DNA from: Edaphobacter sp.
GTDB lineage: Bacteria > Acidobacteriota > Terriglobia > Terriglobales > Acidobacteriaceae
Reading direction: 5' to 3'
DNA length: 64,000 nucleotides
Assembly (NCBI GenBank): GCA_025462645.1
Contig: JAOAPB010000016.1
Span: forward strand, 1-64,000
Made by a program: the position numbers and the translations under genes. Positions 43,910-53,056 of the stretch are shown piece after piece. Within the stretch, counting starts at the first letter, position 1. Every line of letters begins with the position of its first letter. Below the pieces are notes generated by a model. That model saw only the letters and a program-made list of their open reading frames with translations, ran no database searches and had not been told where the DNA came from.

Positions 43910-45505
43910 ATGGTTGTATCTGCGAGTGTCCGGAAAAGACCCGAACAATTCGAGCTTTACATCAAAAAGTTCCGGTCTCTGTTTGATATGCACGGTATCC
44001 ACTTTGGATCGCCGGGGGATCTCCCTGACTTCATGCAGAAACTTGCAGAGGACCGGCACTTCGCCATGGACTTCTGGGCGCTCAATGGCGCTCTCAGCAG
44101 TAGGGAGGGTGGCCAGCTCTCCGACGAGCAGATGCTCTCGATCATCGTCGAAGGTGTGGCGGGCCGCGAGATACGAGACTCCGACGGCGACCTGAAAAAG
44201 CTGGTGGGCGATCTCACCAGCCTGCTTGCCGGCGTCGATATTCAGAGGCCACCAGAGCAGAGCGATGCGGGCAAGATACCGATCTCGTCTCCTCCAAAGC
44301 GCGCTCCTTTCACCGACGTGACCCGGGATGAGTCCGGTGGCGCCTTCGCTGCACCCCCCGAGGTGCCGCATCCGCTAGGGGAGGCGCTCTCGCGGCTGGA
44401 ACAGAATAATCGCGAGCTCAAGCAGTACCTCACTAACATCGACAGAAGAATGAGCCGGATCGAACCTCACCTCGAAGAGCTCACGTCGAAGGTGTCCTCG
44501 GTATCTTCGACGACATCTTCCACGACGGAACCCGTGCATGAGCATGAGCAACGGCCGCTGCATGAGCACCGGGAAGAAGAGCCGATCCTCAGGTCTTTGG
44601 AGAGAACGCAGGAGAATCCCACCAGGCTTGTTCTTGAACCTGCTCCACCGCCGAGGGGAGGCTCCTTCGCCCGCGAGGAAGATGATGACGATCCATCGAT
44701 TCCCATACCACTCGAAGGCTACGCTCAGGGGCGCAGCCACCGGAGCGTGGTTGTCTTCGCTGTCCTCGCGCTGCTGGTGGTCGGCGGTATCGTCGTGCAG
44801 CAACGGTACGGCGCATCCCTATGGGAACGGTACGGCCCATCCCTGCGGGAGAGATACAGTTCCGTGCTACAGCAGATGCGTGGCGGTAGCGCAGGAAAGG
44901 TTGAAGTGAGATCAACCGATCAGAATACGGTTGATGGATCGGCGCCTGCAGCCGCAATTGCGGATACAAATCACGGCGACAAGGCTGCCACTCCGCCAGT
45001 GGCGCCGAGCGCATCGACACCGCAGCCTCCAAGCTCACAGCCTCCAAAGATCGAATCGAGCAGTACTCCCGAGCAGACTGCAGCTCCCGTTGAACCGCAA
45101 GCTGTCGATGGTAGATCCAGACAACGCTCTCGTCGGCAGATGATGCTCAATGACGCCGCAGCCGCCGAGGCTGCGGATGACGCGTCGCAGAACGCATCCT
45201 CTGCCAGTGGTGAAGCCCCGATTAATGTTGCTCCGGCCGTCATGGAGGCCAATCTCATCTCGTCGCGTGTGCCGGTCTATCCAGAGGCCGCGAAGGCCGA
45301 GCGCATCGAGGGACCTGTCATCGTGCAGGCAATCATCTCGAAAGATGGCATGGTAAATCGCGTGTATGCCATTCAAGGTGACAGGCTGCTTCGCGAAGCA
45401 GCATCCGACGCCGTTCGCAAGCGGCGCTACAAACCCTATCTACTCAATGGCAGGCCGGTCGAGGTTGCGACCACAGTCACCGTCGACTTCAAGCTGAACC
45501 GATGA
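43910..45505 (+). CDS. TonB family protein with N-terminal cytoplasmic domain
   Basis: About 531 aa from ATG 43910; the earlier TTG at 43880 would add ten unlikely residues. The C-terminal ~95 residues are a TonB_C domain (PVYPEAAKAERIEGPVIVQA.. AVRKRRYKPYLLNGRPV). Unlike classic TonB, the single transmembrane helix (about 280-300, VVVFAVLALLVVGGIVV) is in the middle, preceded by a soluble ~110-residue N-terminal domain (RPEQFELYIKKFRSLFD..), a linker and a coiled coil (about 165-200). The periplasmic linker is Pro/Ser/Ala-rich. It should energise one or more of the nearby TonB receptors. Confidence 0.85.
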   Translation: MVVSASVRKRPEQFELYIKKFRSLFDMHGIHFGSPGDLPDFMQKLAEDRHFAMDFWALNGALSSREGGQLSDEQMLSIIVEGVAGREIRDSDGDLKKLVGDLTSLLAGVDIQRPPEQSDAGKIPISSPPKRAPFTDVTRDESGGAFAAPPEVPHPLGEALSRLEQNNRELKQYLTNIDRRMSRIEPHLEELTSKVSSVSSTTSSTTEPVHEHEQRPLHEHREEEPILRSLERTQENPTRLVLEPAPPPRGGSFAREEDDDDPSIPIPLEGYAQGRSHRSVVVFAVLALLVVGGIVVQQRYGASLWERYGPSLRERYSSVLQQMRGGSAGKVEVRSTDQNTVDGSAPAAAIADTNHGDKAATPPVAPSASTPQPPSSQPPKIESSSTPEQTAAPVEPQAVDGRSRQRSRRQMMLNDAAAAEAADDASQNASSASGEAPINVAPAVMEANLISSRVPVYPEAAKAERIEGPVIVQAIISKDGMVNRVYAIQGDRLLREAASDAVRKRRYKPYLLNGRPVEVATTVTVDFKLNR

Positions 45506-45515
45506 GTATGCGGCT

Positions 45516-47222
45516 TTAGCTCAGTGTGATCTGCAACGTCGTGACGCTGGCCGCTGGAAATGTGTGGAGAAGCCTTCCACCGGTGGGTTGTGCAGTTGTC
45601 GCCGATGTCGGCTTTACGGCGTTCGGATGGGTGAAGTCATTGTGGTCATGGACATCTCTGCTGGCGAGCACCACACCCTTCACAGAGGAGATGCTTGCTC
45701 CCCGCACAGTGACCTCAGTGGTAATAGTACGGTCGATATGAGGGTTCACAACACTCAGCGTGAGTTGCTTTCCACCTCCGTTGATTGCTAGAGAGGCAGA
45801 GCCGCTCAAACCGGCAAGCGTCTTCACCGCATCGAGCGATCCGATGTAGCTGTTGCCCCCTACCGGGATGGGCGCGTTGGCTAAAGGGTTGGTGATGGTG
45901 GGTGCGGCGAACTCTGCGCGGACAGCCTGGGCCCCACGATGGGGAAGGTACATCTGGAAGACGTGGAACGTTGGGGTAACGGTGAACTTGTCTTCCTGCG
46001 CGAGCATGAGGGAGTGAATACAGTTGATGGACTGAGCGACATTGGCCACGGCCACTTTGTCGGCGTGGCGCTGGAAGATGTCGAGCGTGATCCCGGTCAA
46101 CAGCGCGTCGCGCATGGTCGATTGCTGCGAGAGGTTGTACTGTGGAGCGAGTTCCGTTCCCTTGCCGTACCACGCGCCCCACTCGTCGACGACGAGCTTA
46201 ATGCTGTGATTGGCGTCAGTCGCTCCCATGGCGTTCCAGTGATCGGTGATGACGCGCTCCATGATGCTGCCGCGGGTGAGCAGATCGTAGAAGTCGGCTT
46301 CATTGAACTGGAGTGCGTCGCCCGCGGCGAACTTGCTTGGGCTTCCAGAGGTGTAGTAGTGGACGGAGAGACCCCATAGGTGGCGGCGCTCAGGGTTGGC
46401 GTGGAGCGCCCTGAAGAGGCGGGAGGTCCAGTCAACGTCATCGCCGTTGGGTCCTACGGCGACAAGCCGCAACGGTTCTTTGCCATAGCTTGGCGTCCAC
46501 GCCGTGAAGCGGCGATACTCAGCGGCGTACTCCTCGGGTGTCATATTGCCACCACAGCCCCAGCTCTCATTACCGACTCCCCAGAGATCGACGCTGAAGG
46601 GCGCGGAGTCGCCATTGGCGGCACGCTGCGCAGCGAAGCCGTTGTGAACCGCAGGCGCCGAGGAGTTCGAGGGTACGTCGCCTGCAGGAGCATTGCAGTA
46701 CTCAACGAACTGGTAGAAGTCGCGTGCCGGGAGGGTTCGGACATTGGCAGCGAGATAGGGCTTGCAACCAATGGCGCGGCACGTCCGCATGAACTCGTGG
46801 AGACCATACTGATTGCTGTCCTGCTGATTCCAGAAGCCGGCGCGGGCAGGACGTCTATCGCGTGGGCCGATGCCGTCGCGCCAGTCATAGCTATCGGCGA
46901 AGCAGCCGCCGGGCCAGCGAAGCACAGGAGCTCGTACGGCTCGCATGGTGTCGATGAAGGCTTTACGAATGCCGTTCTGGTTCGGAATCTTTGAATCTTC
47001 CCCGACCCAGACGCCGTCATAGATCACTCCGCCGAGATGCTCGATGAAGTGGCTGTAAACCTCGGGCGAGATGGTGGCGATAGGTTCGCCAGGAAGGATC
47101 TCGATGTGAGCTTCGGCCTCGGTGGCTTGTGCAAGCGTGCCGGTGCCGCGAAGGGCTGTAGCTGCTGCGGCGAGAGTGGAGGCTTTGAGGAAGAAGCGGC
47201 GGGTTGGTTGACTTAGCGGCAT
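45516..47222 (-). CDS. Alpha-L-arabinofuranosidase, GH51
   Basis: 568 aa with a Tat signal (RRFFLKASTLAAAATA). GH51 core: HFIEHLGGVIYDGVW, the acid/base glutamate in LWGVGNESWGCGG, and the nucleophile glutamate in LVVDEWGAWYGKG; a beta-sandwich domain follows. Removes arabinose from plant arabinan or arabinoxylan in the periplasm or outside. Its stop is 10 bp from the convergent TonB gene. Confidence 0.92.
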   Translation of the reverse strand: MPLSQPTRRFFLKASTLAAAATALRGTGTLAQATEAEAHIEILPGEPIATISPEVYSHFIEHLGGVIYDGVWVGEDSKIPNQNGIRKAFIDTMRAVRAPVLRWPGGCFADSYDWRDGIGPRDRRPARAGFWNQQDSNQYGLHEFMRTCRAIGCKPYLAANVRTLPARDFYQFVEYCNAPAGDVPSNSSAPAVHNGFAAQRAANGDSAPFSVDLWGVGNESWGCGGNMTPEEYAAEYRRFTAWTPSYGKEPLRLVAVGPNGDDVDWTSRLFRALHANPERRHLWGLSVHYYTSGSPSKFAAGDALQFNEADFYDLLTRGSIMERVITDHWNAMGATDANHSIKLVVDEWGAWYGKGTELAPQYNLSQQSTMRDALLTGITLDIFQRHADKVAVANVAQSINCIHSLMLAQEDKFTVTPTFHVFQMYLPHRGAQAVRAEFAAPTITNPLANAPIPVGGNSYIGSLDAVKTLAGLSGSASLAINGGGKQLTLSVVNPHIDRTITTEVTVRGASISSVKGVVLASRDVHDHNDFTHPNAVKPTSATTAQPTGGRLLHTFPAASVTTLQITLS

Positions 47223-47302
47223 GAGAAAACGTTCCCCAAAGAACGTGAACTAGTATAGCGATCCCAGCCGGGCAAGCATCATCGTTGCTGCCTTTCCAAG
47301 GC

Positions 47303-47419
47303 GTGAATATAGCGGCAAAGTTTGATGCAAAGGAAAATCAGACAAATGCCCTCTTGGGGCAGATCGATGGTGCAGCGAGCCCACGTCGTCTGCAATTGGC
47401 GCTGCGCCTGAACTTCTAA
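47303..47419 (+). pseudogene. 3' fragment of an Oar-like TonB receptor
   Basis: An open stretch encodes NIAAKFDAKENQTNALLGQI then DGAASPRRLQLALRLNF and a stop at 47417-47419. It closely resembles the conserved C-termini of the large receptors here (FG.V...PRQLQLAVRVQF), including the final aromatic. Nothing upstream in this frame continues it, so the rest of the gene has been lost. Confidence 0.6.
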
Positions 47420-47566
47420 TCGCACTGCCGGTTGCCGGGTATCTTCTAATTAGCGGCTCAGGGCACATGGCGGCTTTTGCGCGCGCTGCTGAACCGTTCT
47501 TTCTTTGGCAATGAGCTCAGTAGTCAGCACGAAGATTTGTCCTGGGTGAAAAAGCGCAGCGGATGC

Positions 47567-48106
47567 TTAGAATTCGATTCCGCGTTGAGCCAGTATCCCT
47601 TTCTCGTAGGCATGCTTGATCTCTCGCATCTCGGTGACGGTGTCGGCGAGCTCAACCAAAGTGGGATGCGCATTGCGTCCGGTGAGAATGACGTGGACCA
47701 TCTCGGGTTTCTGCCGCAATACCTCAGCGACCTTCTCGGGGTCCAGCATCTTATAGCCGATGGCGTAGTTGATCTCGTCGAGCACGACGAGGTCCCAGTC
47801 GCCCGAGAGAATAGCCGCAGCGGCCTCAGCCCAAGCCTCTTCGACCATACGAACGTCCTCCGGGTCGGTCTCGGCGCCGCCGACCTTCACGAACCCACGA
47901 CCCATCTGCCTGATAATGAAGTCCTCGCCCATGGTTGCCGCCGCATCGAGCTCACCATAGTGCCATGAGCCCTTAAGGAACTGGAGTATAAGCACGCGCA
48001 TACCGTTGCCCGCGGCGCGAAAGGCAGTACCAAGCGCGGCAGTAGTCTTGCCCTTGCCGGGGCCAGTATTGATAAGGATGAGCCCACGTCGGGAGGTCTC
48101 TGTCAT
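47567..48106 (-). CDS. cobO: Cob(I)yrinic acid a,c-diamide adenosyltransferase
   Basis: CobO/BtuR type, about 179 aa: P-loop NTGPGKGKTTAALG (an unusual one that adenosylates corrinoids), LILQFLKGSWHYGE, and the LVVLDEINYAIGYKML acid motif. I set the start at 48106 (MTETSRRG), as in relatives; the longer frame to 48139 is less plausible. No cobalamin riboswitch is visible upstream. Confidence 0.92.
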   Translation of the reverse strand: MTETSRRGLILINTGPGKGKTTAALGTAFRAAGNGMRVLILQFLKGSWHYGELDAAATMGEDFIIRQMGRGFVKVGGAETDPEDVRMVEEAWAEAAAAILSGDWDLVVLDEINYAIGYKMLDPEKVAEVLRQKPEMVHVILTGRNAHPTLVELADTVTEMREIKHAYEKGILAQRGIEF

Positions 48107-48431
48107 AGGTAAGTAGAAAACCACATCTAACGAACACACCCATTGAAAAAACGAAAAGTAATCGGGATCCTATGATATTTCCTCAATAATGAACCGAAAT
48201 ATACGATATTTCATATTTCTATATCCAAAAAGACGAAACTTAAGTAACTTTTCTGGTAATGATAGACAAAGATAGAACCTTTCATTTGGCCCATTGCTTG
48301 CTTATACAGGGTAATCAATGAATCTGCGAGCCGATAAAAACGTTCGCAGTCCTCTGCCTATTTTTGAATACGAATCCGCAGCCACTTATGGATTGCGGCT
48401 TCTGCAGAGAAATTCAGGAGAGATGTAGATT
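48107..48431. promoter_or_regulatory. AT-rich divergent intergenic region with palindromes
   Basis: About 325 bp between divergent cobO and a TonB receptor, much richer in A/T than its surroundings. A perfect GAAATAT-ACG-ATATTTC palindrome lies at 48196-48212, with a further GATATTTC at about 48173. No ORF or riboswitch found. Confidence 0.45.
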
Positions 48432-51400
48432 ATGAATCTTAGTAAAGAGACCCGCCTTGGTTTTCGTTTTGCAGTTGAGGGATTAAACTCCGGGTTAGCC
48501 GGATCGGTCATACCTGCCAAAAGTGGAGTGTTGCGATGTGTGCTCCTCGTTGTCCTTGGGCTTTGTTTTGGATCAAGCCAAGCGTTAAGCCAGACTCCCC
48601 AAGGAACAATTGCCGGAGCAATTACCGACACAACGGGAGCAGCCGTGGGTGGTGCTACGGTAACAGCGACGTCTATTCAGACGAACGACACCCGTACCGC
48701 AATAACGAACAAAGCTGGCGCCTACCGGATTGAAGCTGTTCTACCGAATGACTACAAGATATCGGCCTCAGCGAGTTCGTTCGGAACGACGACGGTGGAA
48801 AGCGCGCATGTGACCAGTTCAGTCGTGACGTCGGTGAACCTTACCTTGCAACCGGGTGGGGCCTCGCAGACGGTTGAGGTCTCGTCGGCGATGGAGCTTC
48901 TGCGCACGGACAGCGGCGAACTCAGCAATACGTTGAGCATGAAGGAGATTCAGACGCTGCCTGTGAGCAGTCTGAATCCGTATGCCCTTGCCACTACCCT
49001 GCCGGGTGTCTCGGCGGTCAAGACGGTTGATGTCACGAATGGAACATCGTTTGCGGTAAACGGATCACGTCCCCGCGACAATAACTTTCTTATTGAAGGC
49101 ATGGATAACAACGATCAGGGAATCCACGGGCAAGCATTTCAGCCGGAAAATACCGAGGCGATACAGGAGGTAACTTTCCTGTTGAGTTCGTTTTCTGCTG
49201 AATTTGGACATGGAGGTTCGGTATCGAACCTTATCTATCAGAGCGGCAGCAATCGCTTCCATGGTGCGGTGTGGGATCGCCTTTACAACTCTTCCCTCGA
49301 TGCTACCGACCACAATGATGTTCTTAACGGCAATCCAAAGTCGAAGTACAGGCAGAATGTCTTCGGTTTCCGCGTCGGTGGCCCTGTCGTTCACGACAAA
49401 GTTTTCTTCTTTATCTCTACCCAGTGGGACCATCTTCGCCAGACCGCAAATCTCAATAATCTGATTCTGCCTACGGCCGATGGCTTTGCAAAGTTACAGC
49501 AGTACTCTTTCAATCCGCGCATTGCTAACCTGCTGACCGCATACGGTAATTTGCGTGGGGTTAATCCCCTTTACGCCAAGACGATGCAACTGGGTATCGA
49601 TCCGGCGACAGGGAGAGATCGCGGCTCGGTGAACTTCGCCGGAGTGCAGCGCAGCTTGGGCAGCGCTTCGAATAGCTATGAATTTGTTGCAAAGAGCGAT
49701 GTCAACATCTCGGTTTCGGACAAACTGCAACTGCGTTATATTCATTCTCCACAGACAACACCCTACGATACGCAAAACTTCCCGAGTCAACTTCCTAATT
49801 TCGACACACAGCAAAGCGGCACAGTCGATAACGCCGGTCTCACGGAAACTCATATCTTCAATTCCTCGCTGTTGAATGAGGTTCGCCTGTCGTGGAGCAG
49901 AATCGGATTTACGTTCGACCTTCGGCCTGAGACATATAAAAATCCGCTTGCGCAGCAATCGGGAATAACCATTGCCGGCATCACCGGCTATGGCATCCCG
50001 ACATCCGTTCCTCAGGGGCGCTTCCAGAACACCTATGTGATACAGGACTCTGTAAGCTGGACCCGCGGCAAACACTTCATCAAAGGAGGGATCGATATAT
50101 CTGACATCCGAGTTCGGGACCAGGTTCCGTTCAACTTCTATGGGACAATCTCTTTCGCGGACTCGGTTCCGGCAGGGTATCGCTCTCTTGGTAACTATCT
50201 GGATGACTTTGGTGGAACTGGTTCTAACTCAGCCTCGATCACATTTGGAAATCCGACCGCTCGACCTGAAATCTGGTCACAGAACTACTATATTCAGGAC
50301 ACTTGGAAGCTTGCCCCGAACTTCTCGGCTGACTTCGGCCTGCGCTATGAGTACAACGGAACCCCCTTCAACTATCTCGGCTATCCAGGCTTCAACTCGG
50401 CGAACCCGACCTGCTTCCCCTGTAACGTGCCTCAGCAGGCGGACAGAAATGACTTGGCTCCGCGCGTCGGCTTTAACTACTCGCCGATCCCTGGGGGCAA
50501 GACTGTGATCAGCGGCGGCTTCGGTCTGTTCTACGATCACATGTTCACAAACATCATCGACAATATTCAGGCTAGTTCGCCGAATGCGGCAGCGAAGAAT
50601 ATCGTTAGTGCTGGTACGGGTCGCGGCACTCCGAACTGGTCCGGTGTACTGGGACGGATCACCAATAAGAACCCAACGGCGGCAGATTCGTCGAACGTAA
50701 TTCAGGCGAATTTAGTAGACCCTGAGAACTATCAATGGAATCTGCGTGTCCAGCGGGAGTTGCCGGCAGCATTTGTGCTCTCTGTAGCCTATGTTGGTAA
50801 TCGTGGAGTGCACCAGTATGCGACTACGGAGTTCAATCCTCTTGTAGCCGGTGGCCGGCGACTCTTCCCGACCCGAGGGCGAATCATTCGTGAAGACAAC
50901 ACCAACGATTCGATGTATCACGCAGGTCAACTTAATCTAGAGCACAAATTACAGCACGGCTTAATCTTCCGGGCGGCATATACCTACTCCAAGGGACTGG
51001 ACACCGGCTCCGAACTGTTCACGCCCGCAAGTGGTAATTGGTCTACCTATGCGGAGCGGCAGTATCCAAATCCACGCGGTCGTGAATGGGGTCCTTCGGC
51101 CTTTGATAACCGCCACGTCCTCTCGTTGACTTATCTTTACAACCCTCCCGTCTGGCACGCCCAAGGTCTGCAGAAGGTGGCCTCCTCGGTTGTAAACGGA
51201 TGGACCTTTGCTGGAATTACGTCCATTTACAGTGGAGCCCCAATCAACCTCGAGACGGGCTACGACTGGAACCAGGACGGGATCAGCAATGACAGACCGA
51301 TGTTGGCGAACAAAAATGCTCCGATTAAATCCTGGGGCCTTCATGGTGCCGATTTCGGCTACGATGTTCCCGCCAGTACTTACTGCGATGGTGCTGCGGC

Positions 51401-51764
51401 TTGGTACACCAACGACGACTGCCATCCTGTCACGCTCGACCAGGTGCATTGGGTGGTGGCTCCCTTTGGAACACAAGGCAACGACATCAGCAGAAATTCC
51501 TTATATGCCAAGACGAACCAGCAATGGGATATGTCGCTTCAGCGAACATTCAAAGTTTTGGAAGGGCATGCGGTTGATTTTCGCGCCGAGTCATTCAATG
51601 TCTTCAATCATGCGCTCACGAATCAGCCGGGTCATATTGTTAACTCGACCCTCATCTCCGGAATCTACCCCGATCCGAGTTATGGCAATACGACATTCCT
51701 CGACTACGGGTTGACGAACTCCGGCGGCCGTACCCTGAGATTTTTGCTGAAGTACTCCTTCTGA
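48432..51764 (+). CDS. Oar-like TonB-dependent receptor, 1110 aa
   Basis: Unusually long N-terminus (about 50 residues) with a hydrophobic core (LLVVLGLCFGSSQA..LSQ), then a CarboxypepD_reg domain (GAITDTTGAAVGGATVTAT.., about 58-140), a plug (VNGSRPRDNNFLIEGMDNND) and a barrel to the aromatic end LLKYSF. Size and motifs are those of the Oar-type acidobacterial receptors. Terminator follows with a TTCG tetraloop. Confidence 0.9.
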   Translation: MNLSKETRLGFRFAVEGLNSGLAGSVIPAKSGVLRCVLLVVLGLCFGSSQALSQTPQGTIAGAITDTTGAAVGGATVTATSIQTNDTRTAITNKAGAYRIEAVLPNDYKISASASSFGTTTVESAHVTSSVVTSVNLTLQPGGASQTVEVSSAMELLRTDSGELSNTLSMKEIQTLPVSSLNPYALATTLPGVSAVKTVDVTNGTSFAVNGSRPRDNNFLIEGMDNNDQGIHGQAFQPENTEAIQEVTFLLSSFSAEFGHGGSVSNLIYQSGSNRFHGAVWDRLYNSSLDATDHNDVLNGNPKSKYRQNVFGFRVGGPVVHDKVFFFISTQWDHLRQTANLNNLILPTADGFAKLQQYSFNPRIANLLTAYGNLRGVNPLYAKTMQLGIDPATGRDRGSVNFAGVQRSLGSASNSYEFVAKSDVNISVSDKLQLRYIHSPQTTPYDTQNFPSQLPNFDTQQSGTVDNAGLTETHIFNSSLLNEVRLSWSRIGFTFDLRPETYKNPLAQQSGITIAGITGYGIPTSVPQGRFQNTYVIQDSVSWTRGKHFIKGGIDISDIRVRDQVPFNFYGTISFADSVPAGYRSLGNYLDDFGGTGSNSASITFGNPTARPEIWSQNYYIQDTWKLAPNFSADFGLRYEYNGTPFNYLGYPGFNSANPTCFPCNVPQQADRNDLAPRVGFNYSPIPGGKTVISGGFGLFYDHMFTNIIDNIQASSPNAAAKNIVSAGTGRGTPNWSGVLGRITNKNPTAADSSNVIQANLVDPENYQWNLRVQRELPAAFVLSVAYVGNRGVHQYATTEFNPLVAGGRRLFPTRGRIIREDNTNDSMYHAGQLNLEHKLQHGLIFRAAYTYSKGLDTGSELFTPASGNWSTYAERQYPNPRGREWGPSAFDNRHVLSLTYLYNPPVWHAQGLQKVASSVVNGWTFAGITSIYSGAPINLETGYDWNQDGISNDRPMLANKNAPIKSWGLHGADFGYDVPASTYCDGAAAWYTNDDCHPVTLDQVHWVVAPFGTQGNDISRNSLYAKTNQQWDMSLQRTFKVLEGHAVDFRAESFNVFNHALTNQPGHIVNSTLISGIYPDPSYGNTTFLDYGLTNSGGRTLRFLLKYSF

Positions 51765-51781
51765 ACAAGAAGTTCACTACG

Positions 51782-51814
51782 AATGGGTGCTCTTCGGAGC
51801 ACCCATTTTCATTT
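51782..51814 (+). terminator. Terminator after the 1110-aa receptor
   Basis: An 11-bp perfect stem (AATGGGTGCTC / GAGCACCCATT) with a TTCG tetraloop, followed by TTCATTT. Confidence 0.85.
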
Positions 51815-51825
51815 GGGGTGCTCCT

Positions 51826-52281
51826 TTAATGTCCGGAGTGGTAGGGATGACCAGCGAGTATGGTCAGCGCACGATAGGTCTGTTCTGCCAGCACGGCGCT
51901 TGCGAGTTCATGAGGCAACGTGATCTGGCCAAGGGAGAAGAGCAGCTGCGCACGTCTTCTGGTTGCTGCGGACCAGCCGTTCGCTGGGCCGATTGCCAGC
52001 ACAATGCGCTGTTGCCCTTCGTCACGAAGTTTGACAAGCGTCCTCGCAAACTGCTCCGAAGTGAGCTGCTTGCCTCGGGAATCCAGCAGAATGCTATAGA
52101 TGCCTGTTCTCCCTTTGGAATGATCCATCCAGGCAGAAAAAGCATCTTCATCATTGAATGTTAGTTGCTCCACGGGACAGTAGCGAGTGGAGCGTTGTAT
52201 ATACTCCCTTGCGAGGTCTCCGGCAGAGGAGGACTTCGGTCGGCTGCCTCTGGGCGTGATGGACACCTGATAGATCGTCAT
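51826..52281 (-). CDS. rlmH: 23S rRNA (pseudouridine-1915-N3)-methyltransferase
   Basis: SPOUT methyltransferase of about 151 aa from MTIYQVSITP (52281); the frame to 52308 adds nine residues. LDSRGKQLTSEQFA, FVLAIGPANG-like (IVLAIGPANGWS) and ITLPHELASAVLAEQTYRAL are the conserved knot motifs. It methylates the ribosome decoding-site pseudouridine. Third gene of the obgE-nadD-rsfS-rlmH leftward cluster. Confidence 0.92.
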   Translation of the reverse strand: MTIYQVSITPRGSRPKSSSAGDLAREYIQRSTRYCPVEQLTFNDEDAFSAWMDHSKGRTGIYSILLDSRGKQLTSEQFARTLVKLRDEGQQRIVLAIGPANGWSAATRRRAQLLFSLGQITLPHELASAVLAEQTYRALTILAGHPYHSGH

Positions 52282-52392
52282 GCGAATCGTGCGCTGAGAC
52301 TCGTACATAAAATGGCGCAGACAGAGAAAAGAAGGGTCTGGCCCTCAGTTTCACCCTCTGCCTGTTTGCAAGCTGCTATCTTCGACAGGTGA

Positions 52393-52995
52393 TTATTTCT
52401 TCTTCGCGCTACTCGTAATAGCTGACTTTTTAGCTGCTTTCGCAGGCGTCTTCGCGACCTTTTTTTTTGTGTTCTTCGTTGCTCCGGTCTTAATTGGAGC
52501 AGCCTTCTTTGTTGCAGTGGGCTTCTTTGCCGGTAGTTGCGTGGCAACAGCCTTCTTCACTACCGCAGCCTTTGCCGTACCTTTCTTTGGCGCCTTACTC
52601 CGACTGGCCGAAATACGCTCCTTCAATTCAGTATTCAACTCAGCCACGCTCAGCGTAGTCGCCGACTTCCGCAGCCTCTCCAACCCATAAAATGCGCGCT
52701 TCTCCGCCGAAAAGACATGCACGATGAAGTCGACGTAGTCCATCAGAATCCACTCGGCCTGGCGGCGCCCCTCGACGGAGTTGGGATAGACGCCAAACTC
52801 GCGTTTGAGACGGATCTCGATCTCATCGGTGATCGCGACGTTCTGGCGTTCATTGGTTCCGTTGCAGACCAGGAAGTAGTCGGTCAGGCCGCTCTCGGCG
52901 GGATCGAGGGCGAGGATGCGAATGTCTTCAGCTTTCTTGTCTTCGCAGGCGGCAGCGGCGGCGAGCAGTAGCTGGTTGCTTTCGATTGAGGGCAT
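52393..52995 (-). CDS. rsfS: Ribosomal silencing factor RsfS with Lys/Ala-rich tail
   Basis: Binds L14 and blocks subunit joining when growth slows. The Iojap domain (about 5-118) is complete: LALDPAESGLTDYFLVCNGT and GRRQAEWILMDYVDFIVHVF. After it comes an ~80-residue KK-A-P-A-T tail resembling histone H1-type repeats (ATKKAAPIK, KKKVAKTPAKAAKK), ending in SSAKKK. Between nadD and rlmH, as in many bacteria. The tail is a clade-type extension. Confidence 0.9.
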   Translation of the reverse strand: MPSIESNQLLLAAAAACEDKKAEDIRILALDPAESGLTDYFLVCNGTNERQNVAITDEIEIRLKREFGVYPNSVEGRRQAEWILMDYVDFIVHVFSAEKRAFYGLERLRKSATTLSVAELNTELKERISASRSKAPKKGTAKAAVVKKAVATQLPAKKPTATKKAAPIKTGATKNTKKKVAKTPAKAAKKSAITSSAKKK

Positions 52996-53056
52996 GCGGC
53001 TCCTTGAGGTTCCATGGTAGCCGGTTGCCGTCGGAGATGCTAGCGGACCTCGTCAT

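Noticed and set aside
48107..48431. Cobalamin riboswitch before cobO
   Set aside because: No B12-box-like sequence on the leftward strand.
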